A DNA stretch of 64,000 nucleotides from Dictyobacter kobayashii (GCF_003967555.1 NZ_BIFS01000001.1:1054001-1118000), one strand, 5' to 3'. Counted from the stretch's first letter, positions 36,591 through 47,130 are shown. The notes: generated by a model not told the origin, from the sequence alone. Made by a program: numbers and translations.

Positions 36591-37802
36591 TTACCTCTGT
36601 GTTATTGCACGTACATCGGTACTCGTTTCTAAAATTTGAGGGATCGATTCACCACATTTTATACGCATAACTGGAACCCCTGATCCTTCTAACAGGGCCA
36701 GTGTATCTTCATCCGATGGCTGCTCATCAAAAGATGCCGCGTCCAGGCCGATAACCGCTGTCTGTACGCCTCGCAACTTCAGATGGCGTAAACTTTCATG
36801 CCAATCACGAGAATTGGAGGGGGTAATGACGATAGCCACCGCGTTCCGTCCAAAATGGAAGGCATCCATAGCCAGCGCCTCTTTAAGTTCGGGGCCATCA
36901 CCAGCCGTTATAACGGCTAATAGTTCCAGCACCCGTTCAATCTGCCGGTCACCCCGATCCAATGAAAGCAGCTCTCGCCGTCCAGCATTGACAATCATAC
37001 CCAGCGAAAAATCTTGTTGTAATAAATAAGTCGCCAGGGTAGCCGCAATGGTTACACCATATTCTTCCGTAGATTCGTCACCCTCACCGGTCTGCACCGC
37101 AGCATGAAGATCTAAGAAGATCCAGGCATCAACGGCCGGGTCCAGGTCAAACTCTTTGACCATCAGTTTGTTATAATGCGCGCTGGAGCGCCAATGGATG
37201 CGGCTCAGCGCATCCCCACTCACATATTCCCGGATCGTCGTCGGCGTGGTCGTGGTCTGTAATGCTCGGCGAGAACTCTTGCCACGCCCTGGTAAGCCGC
37301 CCGTAAACAAGGAAAAGTTGGACAATGGGTAGACGCGCGGTAGTACCATCACTTCCTGAGCCGGGGCCAGCACCACACGTCGTCGAAACAGGCCAAAGGG
37401 ATCGCCGCTCATCGCCATCACTGGACCCAGTTGAAAACGTCCACGCTGCTGACACACACTTCGTGCCCGCCATGTGGCCCGCTTACGTCCTCCCATGCTG
37501 GCCACATAGCCGGCCCAATGTCCTGGCAACGTTGAACCATCAGCAATCTGCACCCACAATTTTGGCAGGGTGCCCAGATTGTCAAGCGTCAAACGTTCGT
37601 CAAAAACTTCGCCGACCTGAACACGAGCCGCCACAGAGGTACGGCGAAAGACCATTTGACGGAGGCTGAAACGGGTCCATACCCACGATAGGATGAACAG
37701 GATCAGCAGGACGTAGGTCAACACATACAAAACCTTCCATGCGCTACTGACTGCGAAGAAGGCCAGGACGAGTATTAATAAGAATACTTGCCAGGGACGC
37801 AT
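36591..37802 (-). CDS. DUF58 protein
   Basis: 403 residues from the ATG at 37802, two bases after the MoxR stop. Two N-terminal membrane helices (MRPWQVFLLILVLAFFAVSS and following), then the DUF58 pattern, with RIHWRSSAHYNKLMVKEFD and a von Willebrand-like region (VDAWIFLDLHAAVQTGEGDE, then a MIDAS-like GDRQIERVLELLAVI). Works with the adjacent MoxR ATPase as a chaperone-type pair in related systems. Ends five bases before the transglutaminase gene. Confidence 0.9.
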   Translation of the reverse strand: MRPWQVFLLILVLAFFAVSSAWKVLYVLTYVLLILFILSWVWTRFSLRQMVFRRTSVAARVQVGEVFDERLTLDNLGTLPKLWVQIADGSTLPGHWAGYVASMGGRKRATWRARSVCQQRGRFQLGPVMAMSGDPFGLFRRRVVLAPAQEVMVLPRVYPLSNFSLFTGGLPGRGKSSRRALQTTTTPTTIREYVSGDALSRIHWRSSAHYNKLMVKEFDLDPAVDAWIFLDLHAAVQTGEGDESTEEYGVTIAATLATYLLQQDFSLGMIVNAGRRELLSLDRGDRQIERVLELLAVITAGDGPELKEALAMDAFHFGRNAVAIVITPSNSRDWHESLRHLKLRGVQTAVIGLDAASFDEQPSDEDTLALLEGSGVPVMRIKCGESIPQILETSTDVRAITQR

Positions 37803-37804
37803 AG

Positions 37805-38776
37805 CTAGCGCCCCCTTCCACCACCAACCCACGCGTTTGGCACCGGCACCGATTGTAATATCTCATCAAGGATACTTGCCGAGGTAATTGAACGTACGCG
37901 CGCGGCCGGGGTGACAATGATGCGATGGGCTAATGTTGGCTTGACTAACAACTTGATGTCATCAGGAATAACATAGCCGCGCCCTCGTATAGCTGCCAGG
38001 GCCTGGGCGGCACGAAACAGGGCCAGTGATCCACGAGGACTGACGCCAAGATAGATGTTCTGGTGATTGCGGGTAGCATTGGCAATGGCGACAATATATT
38101 CTCGAATTGATGGATCCACATGTATACTGCGCACCTGCTGTTGGATTAAAACCAGTTCATCGGCAGTCATGATCTGGGCCAGGTCGTCAAGCGGATGATG
38201 GTGTTGATGGCTATCCAGAATATTTATTTCGTCTTCGGCCCGAGGATAACCCAGCTTGATACTCATCATGAAACGGTCTAACTGGGCCTCCGGCAGGGGA
38301 AATGTTCCCTCATATTCAATAGGATTCTGCGTGGCCATGACCATAAAAGGCTGTGGCAAGTGATAGGTCACACCATCAACGGTAACCTGTGCCTCTTCCA
38401 TAGCCTCCAATAAGGCTGATTGCGTCTTTGGGGTGGCACGGTTAACCTCATCAGCCAGCACGATCTGTGACATGATTGGGCCGGGGCGAAACTCAAAATT
38501 GGCGGTTTTCTGGTTATAAATAGACACGCCGGTTACATCACTGGGCAATAGATCAGGTGTAAATTGAATACGCTTAAAAGAACATCCAATCGAACGAGCA
38601 ATGGCTTTTGTAAGCACGGTCTTACCCACACCAGGCACATCTTCAATCAAAATATGGCCATGGCAGATAACCGCGATTAAACTAAAGGCAACGGGCTCGG
38701 CTTTACCGACGATCACCCGCTCAACATTGCCGATAACACGCTGTACAGCGGTCGCGAGGTCTTGTACTGACTGCAT
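37805..38776 (-). CDS. MoxR-family AAA+ ATPase
   Basis: 323 residues. Walker [14 protein letters not shown], Walker [21 protein letters not shown], sensor 1 [20 protein letters not shown], and an arginine-finger region [17 protein letters not shown]. These are standard MoxR features. First gene of the moxR-DUF58-transglutaminase run. A Gly/Arg end (WVGGGRGR) finishes the chain. Confidence 0.95.
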   Translation of the reverse strand: MQSVQDLATAVQRVIGNVERVIVGKAEPVAFSLIAVICHGHILIEDVPGVGKTVLTKAIARSIGCSFKRIQFTPDLLPSDVTGVSIYNQKTANFEFRPGPIMSQIVLADEVNRATPKTQSALLEAMEEAQVTVDGVTYHLPQPFMVMATQNPIEYEGTFPLPEAQLDRFMMSIKLGYPRAEDEINILDSHQHHHPLDDLAQIMTADELVLIQQQVRSIHVDPSIREYIVAIANATRNHQNIYLGVSPRGSLALFRAAQALAAIRGRGYVIPDDIKLLVKPTLAHRIIVTPAARVRSITSASILDEILQSVPVPNAWVGGGRGR

Positions 38777-39082
38777 TAATCACTCCACATGAGTTTTTAT
38801 CGAGACTGACGCATCGACTGCTATCTGGTTCTTTGAAATGCTATAGACAGAAAGTGGTGTATACTATAGTATCACGTACCAATTCAAAGACACAATGAAA
38901 GCATTGAGTTCCTTGCCTGGAAAACCGTGCACAAACGTTTCTAAATAATACGATGCGCTATCTGTTTTTGTTGCATCATTGCATATAATCATACGTCTAT
39001 CCTACTCCCCATATCTCAAGTATAGCAAATGTATACTTATTCTCCCTACAAAAAGGACTATCCTCAAAGGCAAGTCTATGCT
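38777..39082. other. Divergent promoter region between moxR and the acylphosphatase gene
   Basis: Contains a 12-bp palindrome ATACTATAGTAT (38871-38882) that overlaps possible -10 elements for moxR, and a plus-strand TATAAT at 38984-38989. Neither has a convincing -35. No gene. Confidence 0.4.
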
Positions 39083-39391
39083 ATGATGGGAGGCATGAGC
39101 CAGAACAATCCGAACCAAAAAGAAGAACTCTATGCAGTGGTTGTCGGACTTGTGCAGGGTGTAGGCTTTCGTTATTTCGTTATTGAAAAAGCACTCCCCC
39201 TGGGGTTAAATGGGTACGTCCGCAATGATAGCAATGGCGACGTTGAAGTGGTCGCTCAGGGGACGCACTCTGCTCTCGAACAGCTCCTGGCCCTGTTGCG
39301 ACGGGGTCCCTCGGCAGCTCAGGTACAGGATGTACACGTAACCTGGAGAGAACCCACGGAACATGTAAGCGGCTTCCACGTCAGATGGTAG
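39083..39391 (+). CDS. Acylphosphatase
   Basis: 102 residues from the ATG at 39083; ATG codons at 39086 and 39095 are alternatives, the latter directly after GGGAGG. The catalytic loop reads VVGLVQGVGFRYFV with the arginine, and GLNGYVRNDSNGDVEVVAQG carries the asparagine; both are diagnostic. Hydrolyses acyl phosphates in the cytoplasm. Thirty bases before gatC, so perhaps co-transcribed. Confidence 0.92.
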   Translation: MMGGMSQNNPNQKEELYAVVVGLVQGVGFRYFVIEKALPLGLNGYVRNDSNGDVEVVAQGTHSALEQLLALLRRGPSAAQVQDVHVTWREPTEHVSGFHVRW

Positions 39392-39421
39392 CAGGTTATA
39401 GATATACAAAGAGGACACAGT

Positions 39422-39712
39422 ATGATTGATCGCGAGACGGTACAAAATGTAGCCAAGCTCGCCAGATTGGGGCTGAGCGAGGAAGAGGTTGAGACCTTTG
39501 GCAATCAACTTTCTGCTATTCTAGACCACATCCATATTTTACAAGAGGCGGATGTGAGCGGCGTTTCCCCAACGGCACATGCCTCACGCCTCACTAATAT
39601 TATGCGTGAAGATGTGCCTGAGCCATCCTATCCACCAGAGGTGTTGCTGGCAAACGCTCCCGATCAGGATGAGAACTGCCTGAAGGTCAATGCTGTACTG
39701 GAGGAGGGATAG
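39422..39712 (+). CDS. gatC: Asp/Glu-tRNA amidotransferase subunit C
   Basis: 96 residues. Starts MIDRETVQNVAKLARLGLSE and ends with the usual GatC wrap, including DVPEPSYPPEVLLANAPDQD. Stabilises GatA/GatB in converting misacylated Glu- or Asp-tRNA. Ends five bases before gatA. Confidence 0.94.
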   Translation: MIDRETVQNVAKLARLGLSEEEVETFGNQLSAILDHIHILQEADVSGVSPTAHASRLTNIMREDVPEPSYPPEVLLANAPDQDENCLKVNAVLEEG

Positions 39713-39717
39713 GATAG

Positions 39718-41175
39718 ATGACAGAGTTATATAAGTTAAGCATTTCTGAAGCCGGCGCACTCTTACGCCAGCGTAAAATTTCTGCGGTCGAATTGACCCA
39801 GGCCCATCTGGATCGTATCCGTGAGGTAGAGCCTAAGGTTAAGGCCTTTACCCTGGTTACAGACGAGTTAGCCCTGCAGCAGGCCCGTGAGGCTGATAAG
39901 CGCTTCGCTAGCGGCGAAAATCTTCATCCACTGACGGGTATTCCGCTGGCCATTAAAGATGTGATCTGCACCAAAGATATCACGACCACCGCTGGCTCGC
40001 GCATGCTTGAAAACTTTAAGCCGCCTTTCGATGCCACTGTGATGGAGCGCTTAAATGCTACCGGCTTTGTCATGGTCGGTAAGACCAACATGGACGAATT
40101 TGCCATGGGCTCTTCTACCGAGCATTCGGCCTTCTTCCCTACCCACAATCCCTGGGATTTAGAGCGTGCACCCGGTGGCAGTAGCGGTGGCTCTGCGGCA
40201 GCGGTGGCCGCTGGTATGGCTATGGGCTCGTACGGCAGTGATACCGGCGGCTCGATCCGCCAGCCCGGCTCACTCTGTAACCTGGTAGGACTCAAACCTA
40301 CTTATGGACGTGTCTCGCGCTTTGGCTTGATCGCCTTTGCCTCTTCTCTGGACCAGATTGGTCCCTTTGCGCGCAATGCCCGCGACGCGGCTATCCTGCT
40401 GCAAGCTATTGCTGGCCATGATCGCCGTGATGGTACCAGTTCGCCAGAACCTGTGCAGGATTATGAGGCGGCCCTTTCGGGTAGTATCAAGGGACTGCGC
40501 ATCGGCGTTCCGGAAGAATATTGGGTCGAAGGCACACAACCTGGTGTGGTCAGCGCGGTCAAAGAGAATATTGAGCGCCTGCGCGAACTGGGTGCTGAGA
40601 TCAGCCCGGTCTCACTGCCCCATACTAAATATGGTGTCGCCGCCTACTATATCATTGCTCCGGCTGAAGCCAGTTCAAACCTCTCACGCTATGATGGGGT
40701 TAAATACGGCTACTCGTACCGCGATACCAGCGATATGTGGGAAGCGATGGAGAAGACTCGCGAATATGGCTTTGGTCCTGAAGTCAAGCGTCGTATCATG
40801 CTGGGCACCTATGCCCTTTCTGCCGGTTACTACGATGCTTACTACAAACGGGCAGAAAAAATACGCACACTGATTAAACAGGACTTTGATAAGGCCTTCG
40901 AGAAATTCGACGCCCTGGTCAGTCCAGCCTCACCAACGGTGGCCTTCAAAATTGGTGAGATCTCTGATCCTTATCAGATGTATCTGCAAGATGTCTTCAC
41001 GATTCCTGCCAACCTGGCCGGTATCTGTGGCGTCTCCATTCCAGGCGGTTTCAACGATAATCTGCCAGTCGGCCTGCAGTTGCTCGGCAATGTCTTTAAA
41101 GAAGATACTATTCTGCGTATCGCGGATGCCTTTGAGCAGGTTACCGATTATCATAGCCGCTGGCCCAACTTATAA
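39718..41175 (+). CDS. gatA: Asp/Glu-tRNA amidotransferase subunit A
   Basis: 485 residues, normal length. Amidase-signature catalytic triad is visible: K80 in [10 protein letters not shown]155 in [10 protein letters not shown] and S179 in [14 protein letters not shown]. Releases ammonia from glutamine or asparagine for transfer by GatB. gatC precedes it; gatB is not in the window, so it must be encoded elsewhere. A hairpin with a T-rich end follows. Confidence 0.96.
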   Translation: MTELYKLSISEAGALLRQRKISAVELTQAHLDRIREVEPKVKAFTLVTDELALQQAREADKRFASGENLHPLTGIPLAIKDVICTKDITTTAGSRMLENFKPPFDATVMERLNATGFVMVGKTNMDEFAMGSSTEHSAFFPTHNPWDLERAPGGSSGGSAAAVAAGMAMGSYGSDTGGSIRQPGSLCNLVGLKPTYGRVSRFGLIAFASSLDQIGPFARNARDAAILLQAIAGHDRRDGTSSPEPVQDYEAALSGSIKGLRIGVPEEYWVEGTQPGVVSAVKENIERLRELGAEISPVSLPHTKYGVAAYYIIAPAEASSNLSRYDGVKYGYSYRDTSDMWEAMEKTREYGFGPEVKRRIMLGTYALSAGYYDAYYKRAEKIRTLIKQDFDKAFEKFDALVSPASPTVAFKIGEISDPYQMYLQDVFTIPANLAGICGVSIPGGFNDNLPVGLQLLGNVFKEDTILRIADAFEQVTDYHSRWPNL

Positions 41176-41184
41176 TCACCCATT

Positions 41185-41252
41185 CGAGCGCTCCTGGCCT
41201 TTCCCATATATATACCCCTCCGGAAAGGACCAGGGCGCTTCTTTTCTTTTTA
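41185..41252 (+). terminator. Terminator after gatA
   Basis: Imperfect stem (AGCGCTCCTGGCCTTTCC with GGAAAGGACCAGGGCGCT) followed by TTCTTTTCTTTTT. Confidence 0.65.
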
Positions 41253-41277
41253 TAAAAACGAATAGGTAAGATTTATA

Positions 41278-42252
41278 ATGAAACGCCGTCTGATTATACT
41301 ATCACTATTATGTATCGCCCTCAGTCTGATTATCCTGACGTCTGTGCTTGCCTTTACGCCATTAGGCGCTTCACTCAAGTCTGTATCTGGAGTAGAGGCC
41401 CCACCAACGCCCACGCCACACCCACTTGCATCCCCAACTCCCATCCCAACGCTCCCACCTGTTCTGACAGCTAGAGGTACAGCTCCCGCTTCCGATGCAT
41501 CCGCTGAGCTGTTACTGGACGCGGATACCGGCAATATCCTCTATGAAAAGAATGGCGAGCAGCCCCTGGCAATGGCCAGCACGACCAAAATTATGACGGC
41601 CTTGATCGCGATCCAGACAGCAAATCTAGAGCAGCCCATCCATGTCCACCAGGATGCTATCGATCGAGTTATCCTGGATGATGGCAGTAGTGCTGGCCTG
41701 GTTGTGGGAGATGTGGTGCCGCTCAAGGAGATGCTCTATGCACTGATGCTGCCCTCCGGCAATGACGCAGCCTATGCAATCGCGGACGAACTGGGTGGCG
41801 GCAATCGGGATGTCTTTGTCAACCATATGAACCTCTTTGCGCAACGTCTCCATCTCTTTCAGACCCACTACAATAGTCCCGATGGACTGACTTCCGATGC
41901 CACAACACACTATACGACAGCCTATGATCTAGCGACGTTGAGTCGTTATGCGATGAGCATCCCCCTGTTTGCCAGTATCGTCCACACCCAGAGCTATACC
42001 GCACATGTTGGTGGTAGGACCCTGGTCTGGACAAATACCAATCAGCTCCTGGGTAGCTATGCAGGAGCGACAGGTATTAAAACCGGGCATACCTTCGCGG
42101 CTGGCTACTGCCTGGTCTTTGCCGCTACACGCAATCATCATCACCTGATCGGCGTCATTTTGAATAGCCCCGAAGAAGCGCAACGAAATATAGATGCCGC
42201 CGCGCTACTCGACTGGGGCTTTCAGCTACCCATCTTGCTACCAAAGGAATAG
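41278..42252 (+). CDS. D-alanyl-D-alanine carboxypeptidase (peptidase S11)
   Basis: 324 residues. N-terminal signal or anchor helix (LIILSLLCIALSLIILTSVL), then a Pro/Thr-rich stalk, then the penicillin-binding domain with S101-x-x-K104 (ASTTKIMTAL), S161-G-N163 and KTG in GIKTGHTFAA. Trims pentapeptides of peptidoglycan outside the membrane. Lacks the C-terminal DacA beta-domain, so resembles the short DacB/DacF-like forms. Follows the gatA terminator and precedes a bidirectional terminator. Confidence 0.9.
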   Translation: MKRRLIILSLLCIALSLIILTSVLAFTPLGASLKSVSGVEAPPTPTPHPLASPTPIPTLPPVLTARGTAPASDASAELLLDADTGNILYEKNGEQPLAMASTTKIMTALIAIQTANLEQPIHVHQDAIDRVILDDGSSAGLVVGDVVPLKEMLYALMLPSGNDAAYAIADELGGGNRDVFVNHMNLFAQRLHLFQTHYNSPDGLTSDATTHYTTAYDLATLSRYAMSIPLFASIVHTQSYTAHVGGRTLVWTNTNQLLGSYAGATGIKTGHTFAAGYCLVFAATRNHHHLIGVILNSPEEAQRNIDAAALLDWGFQLPILLPKE

Positions 42253-42284
42253 CCATACAGCAGGAGTTAATTTACATAAAAAAA

Positions 42285-42308
42285 GAGGACACGATCTCTC
42301 GTGTCCTC
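42285..42308. terminator. Bidirectional terminator between the carboxypeptidase and isomerase genes
   Basis: GAGGACACGA and TCGTGTCCTC form a perfect ten-bp stem with a four-base loop. Minus-strand transcripts end in seven T. Confidence 0.8.
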
Positions 42309-42346
42309 CTTGCCTTGTCCGAGCACCAAAGCTATTTTTTGGCTGA

Positions 42347-43335
42347 TCAAGGCCTTGCATCAAAAGGCAACATTGGAAGGTGCGAAATCAGAGCGGCGCA
42401 CAAAGGCAGTGCATCCTGAGCACCATACTCGCGATCCATACCAGAATCTTCCCATTCAATCGAGAGGGGTCCTTGATAACCGATGCGGTTCAAGGTACGG
42501 ATGATCGACTCAAAATCGACATCGCCATGCCCGGGCGAGACAAAGTCCCAACCGCGCTCAGCCTCACCAAAGTTGAGGTGAGATGCAAGGATGCTGCGGC
42601 GTCCATTCAGATGACGCTTGGAGTCTTTGACGTGGACATGATAGATGCGCTCCGCGAACTCAGCCAGGAAGGTGGCCGAATCAGGAACTGTGGTACCAGG
42701 TGGCTGGGATCAAAATTGATGCCGAAGCCAGGACGATTGTTAATCGCATCCAGCGTCTTACGGGTGGTGACAAAGTCATAAGCGATTTCGGTCGGGTGGA
42801 CCTCTAGCGCAAACTTGACACCCTCCTGATCGAAGACGTCAATGATAGGATTCCAGCGTTCAGCAAAGTCTTCGTAACCACGCTCAATCTCGGCAAAATC
42901 GTTAGGTGGGAAAGAATAAAGCATATGCCAGACACTTGAGCCGGTAAAACCAGTTACACGATCCACGCCAAATTTGGCAGCCGCTCGTGCGATATCTTTC
43001 ATGCGCTCGGCAGCACGTTTGCGGACCCCTTCTGGCTCGCCATCGCCCCATACTTCTTTAGGCAAAATATTTTTATGCCGTGGATCGATTGGATCGCAGT
43101 CGCCTGACCGATCAGGTGAGCGCCGATAGTATAGACTTTTAAAATTGTATTTGTCCAGAATAGCGCGCAACGACTCGGCATAACCAGGCTCATTAAGAAT
43201 GCGAACTTCGTCAAAATGCTGACCGGATGTCGCCAATTCCAGGCCATCAAAGCCCCAGCGGCTCACTTTGGCGGCCAACTCCTCTAAAGGTAGGTCACCC
43301 CATTGGCCAGTAAAAAGTGTGACAGGTCGTGCCAT
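42347..43335 (-). CDS. Sugar phosphate isomerase/epimerase family TIM-barrel protein (one frameshift)
   Basis: About 330 residues. Metal-site motifs of the xylose-isomerase-like barrel: FALEVHPTEIAYDF with the glutamate, GINFDPSHLVPQFL with aspartate and histidine, IYHVHVKDSKRHLNG, and SIEWEDSGMD near the end. A G is missing near 42682 (CTGATTCG for CTGGATTCG); the restored frame runs to a TGA at 42347. Substrate unknown; inosose and hydroxypyruvate types are relatives. Ended by the shared terminator at 42285. Confidence 0.85.
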
Positions 43336-43589
43336 TACGTCCCCCTTACAAATTTTTCATCAATTGTCCCATCGACCCTGCTGTATATATGCGCTCTAAC
43401 CAGCGGCAGCGGTCGAATAGGAACTACATCATCGTCTGTACTCGAGTATACCACACGCTATAGCACAAGGTGGCATCTATTTCCCTCGTCTTAAACGTAC
43501 TATTTTTATAACTACTAGTAAGGTTGACTGAAAACATGGTAAAATAGTCACACTTACAAGTATCATATATTTTGAATAGAGTATGCTGC

Positions 43590-44830
43590 ATGCGTTACGC
43601 GATCTTTACCGATATTCACGCGAATTTAGAAGCACTAGAAGCGGTGCTTGCAAAAATTGATGAAATAGCTCAAGAAGAACCTGTTGATGAAATCTGGTTT
43701 CTGGGAGACCTGGTTGGTTACGGCCCGAATCCCAATGAGTGCATCAAGAAATTGCAAGAGCGCACTGATGTCATTATCGCTGGCAATCACGACTGGGCTG
43801 CGGTTGGGAAACTGGATCTAGACGATTTCAGTGAGGCTGCACGCATCTCTGCCGAATGGGACGGCCACACAACTCACGGAAGAGAATCGCGCGTTCCTCG
43901 CCAATTTGCCAGAACGTATTCAAAAAAATGAGTGCCTGCTGGTGCACGGTAGTCCTTATGGTCCCTTATGGGAGTATCTAACCTCAGAAGTGTTGGCTGA
44001 AAGAAGCTTTCAACACTTCAATAGCCGCTACTGCTTTGTCGGGCATACCCATGTGCCTGTCATATTCCAACAGCCAGACACAGTGGCCAACACTCCAACC
44101 CAGTCCATTAGAAACAGAAGCGATAGTTAATGCACTGGACGATGAGGATACGGCAGAAACTGGCGCCGGTCAATGACTCAGAGACCGCTGCAACATCAGA
44201 GTCACAGGAGAATGAGACAACTCCTGTGGGGGCTGCACGTCATCTATCCCAATCCAATCAGGTAGGCGATAAGGTAGATAGCGCCCATTCAGAGACTGAG
44301 CAGATCCAGAACATGGTAGCCGATGCGGCCGATGCGATTGCCGATTTACAACACCAAATCGCTGATGACGCTCCTGAAGTCAGCCCCGATACCCCTTCGG
44401 ATCTAAAAGACATTATTGCTAACCAGGATGAGGTCGATGATGACCTGGAAGTGTCGACCGACGAAATAACAGGTGATGGAGCTATCTCCTCCGAAGAGAC
44501 TATTCAGAGTGCGAGGATCTCATCAACCAGGAAATTGAAGAGCTATTGACCCTGTTGGACTCAGCCAGAGCATGATCGAGGTTACCAATGAGATGCTAGT
44601 GCCACCTGAAGGTACCTGGGAGGCGCCGGAAAATTACCGGGCCATCGTCAATCCCGGTGGCGTAGGTTCAACCACGTGATGGCGATCCACGTGCAGCTTT
44701 CATGATCTATGATACCAATGGTAGTTTCGAGTTTTATCGCATACCCTATTCATTTGAGAAGACACAAGCAAAAATCGAGAAGGCGAAACTGCCACAGTAC
44801 CTGGCTACCCGCCTCGCTTACGGTCGCTAA
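43590..44830 (+). CDS. Calcineurin-like phosphoesterase with acidic insert (at least five frameshifts)
   Basis: The start MRYAIFTDIHANLEALEAVL, GDLVGYGPNP, IAGNHDW and FVGHTHVPVIF are the metal-binding motifs of the YfcE/MJ0936-like group. The matching end, YRAIVNPGGVGQPRDGDPRA and then a LPQYLATRLAYGR finish, lies 600 bases later. Between them an acidic, Ser/Glu/Asp-rich region of some 170 residues (for example DEVDDDLEVSTDEITGDG) is inserted, where relatives have a short link. Breaks are seen near 43858 (extra G), 44085, 44160, 44513, 44560 and 44675 (extra T). No ribosome site is evident at the ATG. Confidence 0.75.
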
Positions 44831-44842
44831 TCAGGAATACTC

Positions 44843-45554
44843 ATGAAATTAATCATCGGCCTGGGCAATCCAGGCTCACAATATGAAAAACACGCCACAA
44901 CGTGGGTTTCCACGTTGTGGATTTACTTGCGGACACCTATACGATGCGCTGGGAACGCCGTGGCCGGGCAATGATTGCCAATGGCACTATTGGATATGAA
45001 AAGGTGGTACTGGTCAAGCCAACCACATATATGAACAATAGCGGCGAGGCCGTCGGCGAACTGGTGCGCTGGTTTAAAATTGAACCAGACGATATTCTGG
45101 TTATCTACGATGAACTGGATCTGCCAGTTGGGCATATTCGCCTGCGTGCCCAGGGTAGTTCTGGCGGTCATAATGGTATCAATAGCCTGATTAGTCACCT
45201 GCACACCAATCAATTTCCACGCCTGCGCGTCGGTATTGGACGACCACCAATAAACACATAGACACGGTCAATTATGTGCTGGGCGTACCAGGGGGCGAGG
45301 AACAGATCGGATTAGAGATCGCTGAGCGCAAGGCGGCCGAGGCCGTGCCCCTCTACCTTGAAAAAGGCCTGGATGCCACCATGAACCTGATCAATATAGA
45401 TCCCGAGGCACAGAAAAAAGCCGAAGAGAAACGACGCCTCAAACAAGAGCGGCGCGAACAAGAAAAGAAGCGCAAAGCCGAAGAATTTGTCCAACAAAAA
45501 GCAACCTCAGGACCAGAGCACGACACAGTAGAAAACCTGGCCACCTCAGACTAA
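44843..45554 (+). CDS. pth: Peptidyl-tRNA hydrolase (two frameshifts)
   Basis: Frees tRNA from dropped-off peptidyl-tRNA. Repaired sequence: [20 protein letters not shown] and VGFHVVD (catalytic histidine), VVLVKPTTYMNNSGEAVGEL, YDELDLPVGHIRLRAQGSSG, GHNGINSLISHL. Breaks are at a five-A run near 44890 (six expected) and near 45256 (AAA for AAAA). The C-terminus carries a Lys/Glu/Arg-rich helical tail of about 60 residues (AEEKRRLKQERREQEKKRKA) beyond the normal Pth end, unusual for the family. Starts 12 bases after the phosphoesterase stop. Confidence 0.92.
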
Positions 45555-45569
45555 AAGCTCCTATGATCC

Positions 45570-45598
45570 TTGCAAGATATGCAGAGATAGTCTACAAT
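45570..45598 (+). promoter_or_regulatory. Promoter for the WYL regulator
   Basis: TTGCAA, 17-base spacer, TACAAT, 44 bases before the start codon. Confidence 0.6.
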
Positions 45599-45641
45599 TG
45601 AACAGAGGTTCTTACTGAGCTTTTGTAAACTGGAGAGCTGA

Positions 45642-46748
45642 ATGTACCATCCCAGCACACGGCTACTGACTATCCTGGATCTGCTGCAGATGCATCCGTA
45701 TTTGAGCGGTGAAGAACTGGCGCGGCGCCTTGAGGTTGAGCCCAGAACCGTACGCCGTTACATCGGTATGCTACAGGATATGGGGATGCCAATCGAGGGG
45801 AGCCGTGGGCCAGGCGGGGGGTATAAATTACGCCCGGGATTTAAATTGCCTCCACTTTTGTTTACAGAAGAAGAAGCTACTGCAGTCGTGCTAGGATTGC
45901 TGGGAACCTCCTGGCTGGAAATTGAGCTCTCTGCTTTAGCGGTCGAAGGTGCATTGGCCAAGGTCTATCGTATCTTGCCAGCCAGAGGACGTCAGCAACT
46001 ACAAGCCATCTCGTCCAATATGATGCTTTCTCCACACCAACGTGATATACGCCCTGAAGCATCACTACTGGTGAGCTTGAGCGAAGCCTCACATGCGCAC
46101 TTGCGTATCACGATCGAATATAGTTCACACCATAATCAAGCTACGACACGCACAATTGAACCCTATGGAATTGCGGGTTGGAAGGGTCATTGGTATCTGG
46201 TAGGCTATTGTCTACTGCGCCAATCCTACCGCACTTTTCGGCTGGATCGTATACGACAGGTCCAGATCCTGACAGAAACATTTGTGCCCGCAGCAGATTT
46301 TAATTATCAGGACTATATTCTTAAGCATCTGATCACCGTACCAGAAAAATGGTTGATCGAGGTAGAGTTTCAGGCAGAGCTTCACCTGGTACAGCATAAA
46401 ATTCCTTCGGCACACGGAAAGTTAACCCAAACGCCCACAGGAGTACTCTTTCAGAGCCATCACATTGACTTACCCTCAATGGCTCGTTACCTGATGAATC
46501 TGGACCTACCCTTCGTGATCCATCAGCCACCAGAGCTACGCGCTGCCCTGCTACAACTGGCAGAGAACATGATTCGTATTGCAACTGCAGGCAGAGAAGA
46601 TATCCCCCGGGAGACAGGACTTTTTAATGTTCGTCCAGAGATCACAAGCAAACGATCAGATGGACATTCTTTCAGGTGTGTTTGTGTGTTTGGTGAGCGT
46701 CCAGAGATCGCAAGATACATTCTTTCATATGTTGAGTGTGTTTGGTGA
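45642..46748 (+). CDS. HTH/WYL transcriptional regulator with repeat-derived tail
   Basis: 368 residues. DeoR-like helix-turn-helix (YLSGEELARRLEVEPRTVRR), then a WYL domain: EPYGIAGWKGHWYLVGYCLL and RTFRLDRIRQVQIL, and a C-terminal WCX region ending near ALLQLAENMIRIATAGRED. The last 40 residues, including VFGERPEIARYILSYVECVW, are translated from repeat cluster B and are not family sequence. WYL domains sense ligands, often nucleic acids or nucleotides; the target here is unknown. No partner gene or defence gene is adjacent. Confidence 0.85.
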   Translation: MYHPSTRLLTILDLLQMHPYLSGEELARRLEVEPRTVRRYIGMLQDMGMPIEGSRGPGGGYKLRPGFKLPPLLFTEEEATAVVLGLLGTSWLEIELSALAVEGALAKVYRILPARGRQQLQAISSNMMLSPHQRDIRPEASLLVSLSEASHAHLRITIEYSSHHNQATTRTIEPYGIAGWKGHWYLVGYCLLRQSYRTFRLDRIRQVQILTETFVPAADFNYQDYILKHLITVPEKWLIEVEFQAELHLVQHKIPSAHGKLTQTPTGVLFQSHHIDLPSMARYLMNLDLPFVIHQPPELRAALLQLAENMIRIATAGREDIPRETGLFNVRPEITSKRSDGHSFRCVCVFGERPEIARYILSYVECVW

Positions 46749-46823
46749 GCGTCCAGAGATCGCAAGATACATTCTTTCATATGTTGAGTGTGTTTGGTGG
46801 GCGGCCGCCCACCAAACACACTC
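46632..46823. repeat. Repeat cluster B: three 52-bp-type units ending in a 38-bp palindrome
   Basis: Two identical units begin at 46698 and 46750 (period 52); a decayed copy begins at 46632. At the next expected position the unit's leading bases run into a perfect palindrome, 46786-46823, with 19-bp arms and no loop, centred on GCGGCCGC. A second hairpin, GGCGCC/GGCGCC with a three-base loop, follows at 46830-46844. The first part encodes the WYL protein's tail. Confidence 0.92.
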
Positions 46824-46844
46824 CCAACCGGCGCCGCAGGCGCC

Positions 46845-47130
46845 AAAGAGGAACATGAAGAAGCCCTGGGTAGGAGACTAAAAAGAGCAACACATTGAGA
46901 AATATGTTTATAATAGAGATAAGTCCAAAAGCGTTTGATGAATTTGATATGATATGGCTTTAAATTATTCCATAATAAGACAAAAGAGGCAATCCATACC
47001 ACCGTGTCTAGACGACAACCTGGTTAGTACGGTATGATAACTAAAGTATGGAATAAGGGCAGGGCTAACGACACCCCCACTGCAGGCTCGGAGGGGGTGC
47101 TGTTCGTACTGCTCACTGCTGGAGGATGAA
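46845..47130. other. Gap between repeat cluster B and mfd
   Basis: AT-rich, then a GC-rich hairpin at 47071-47100 (CACCCCC/GGGGGTG) shortly before the mfd ribosome site, perhaps a leader structure. No gene or clear promoter. Confidence 0.4.

Noticed and set aside
46632..46823. CRISPR array in cluster B
   Set aside because: Units are joined head to tail without spacers, and the cluster ends in a palindrome.
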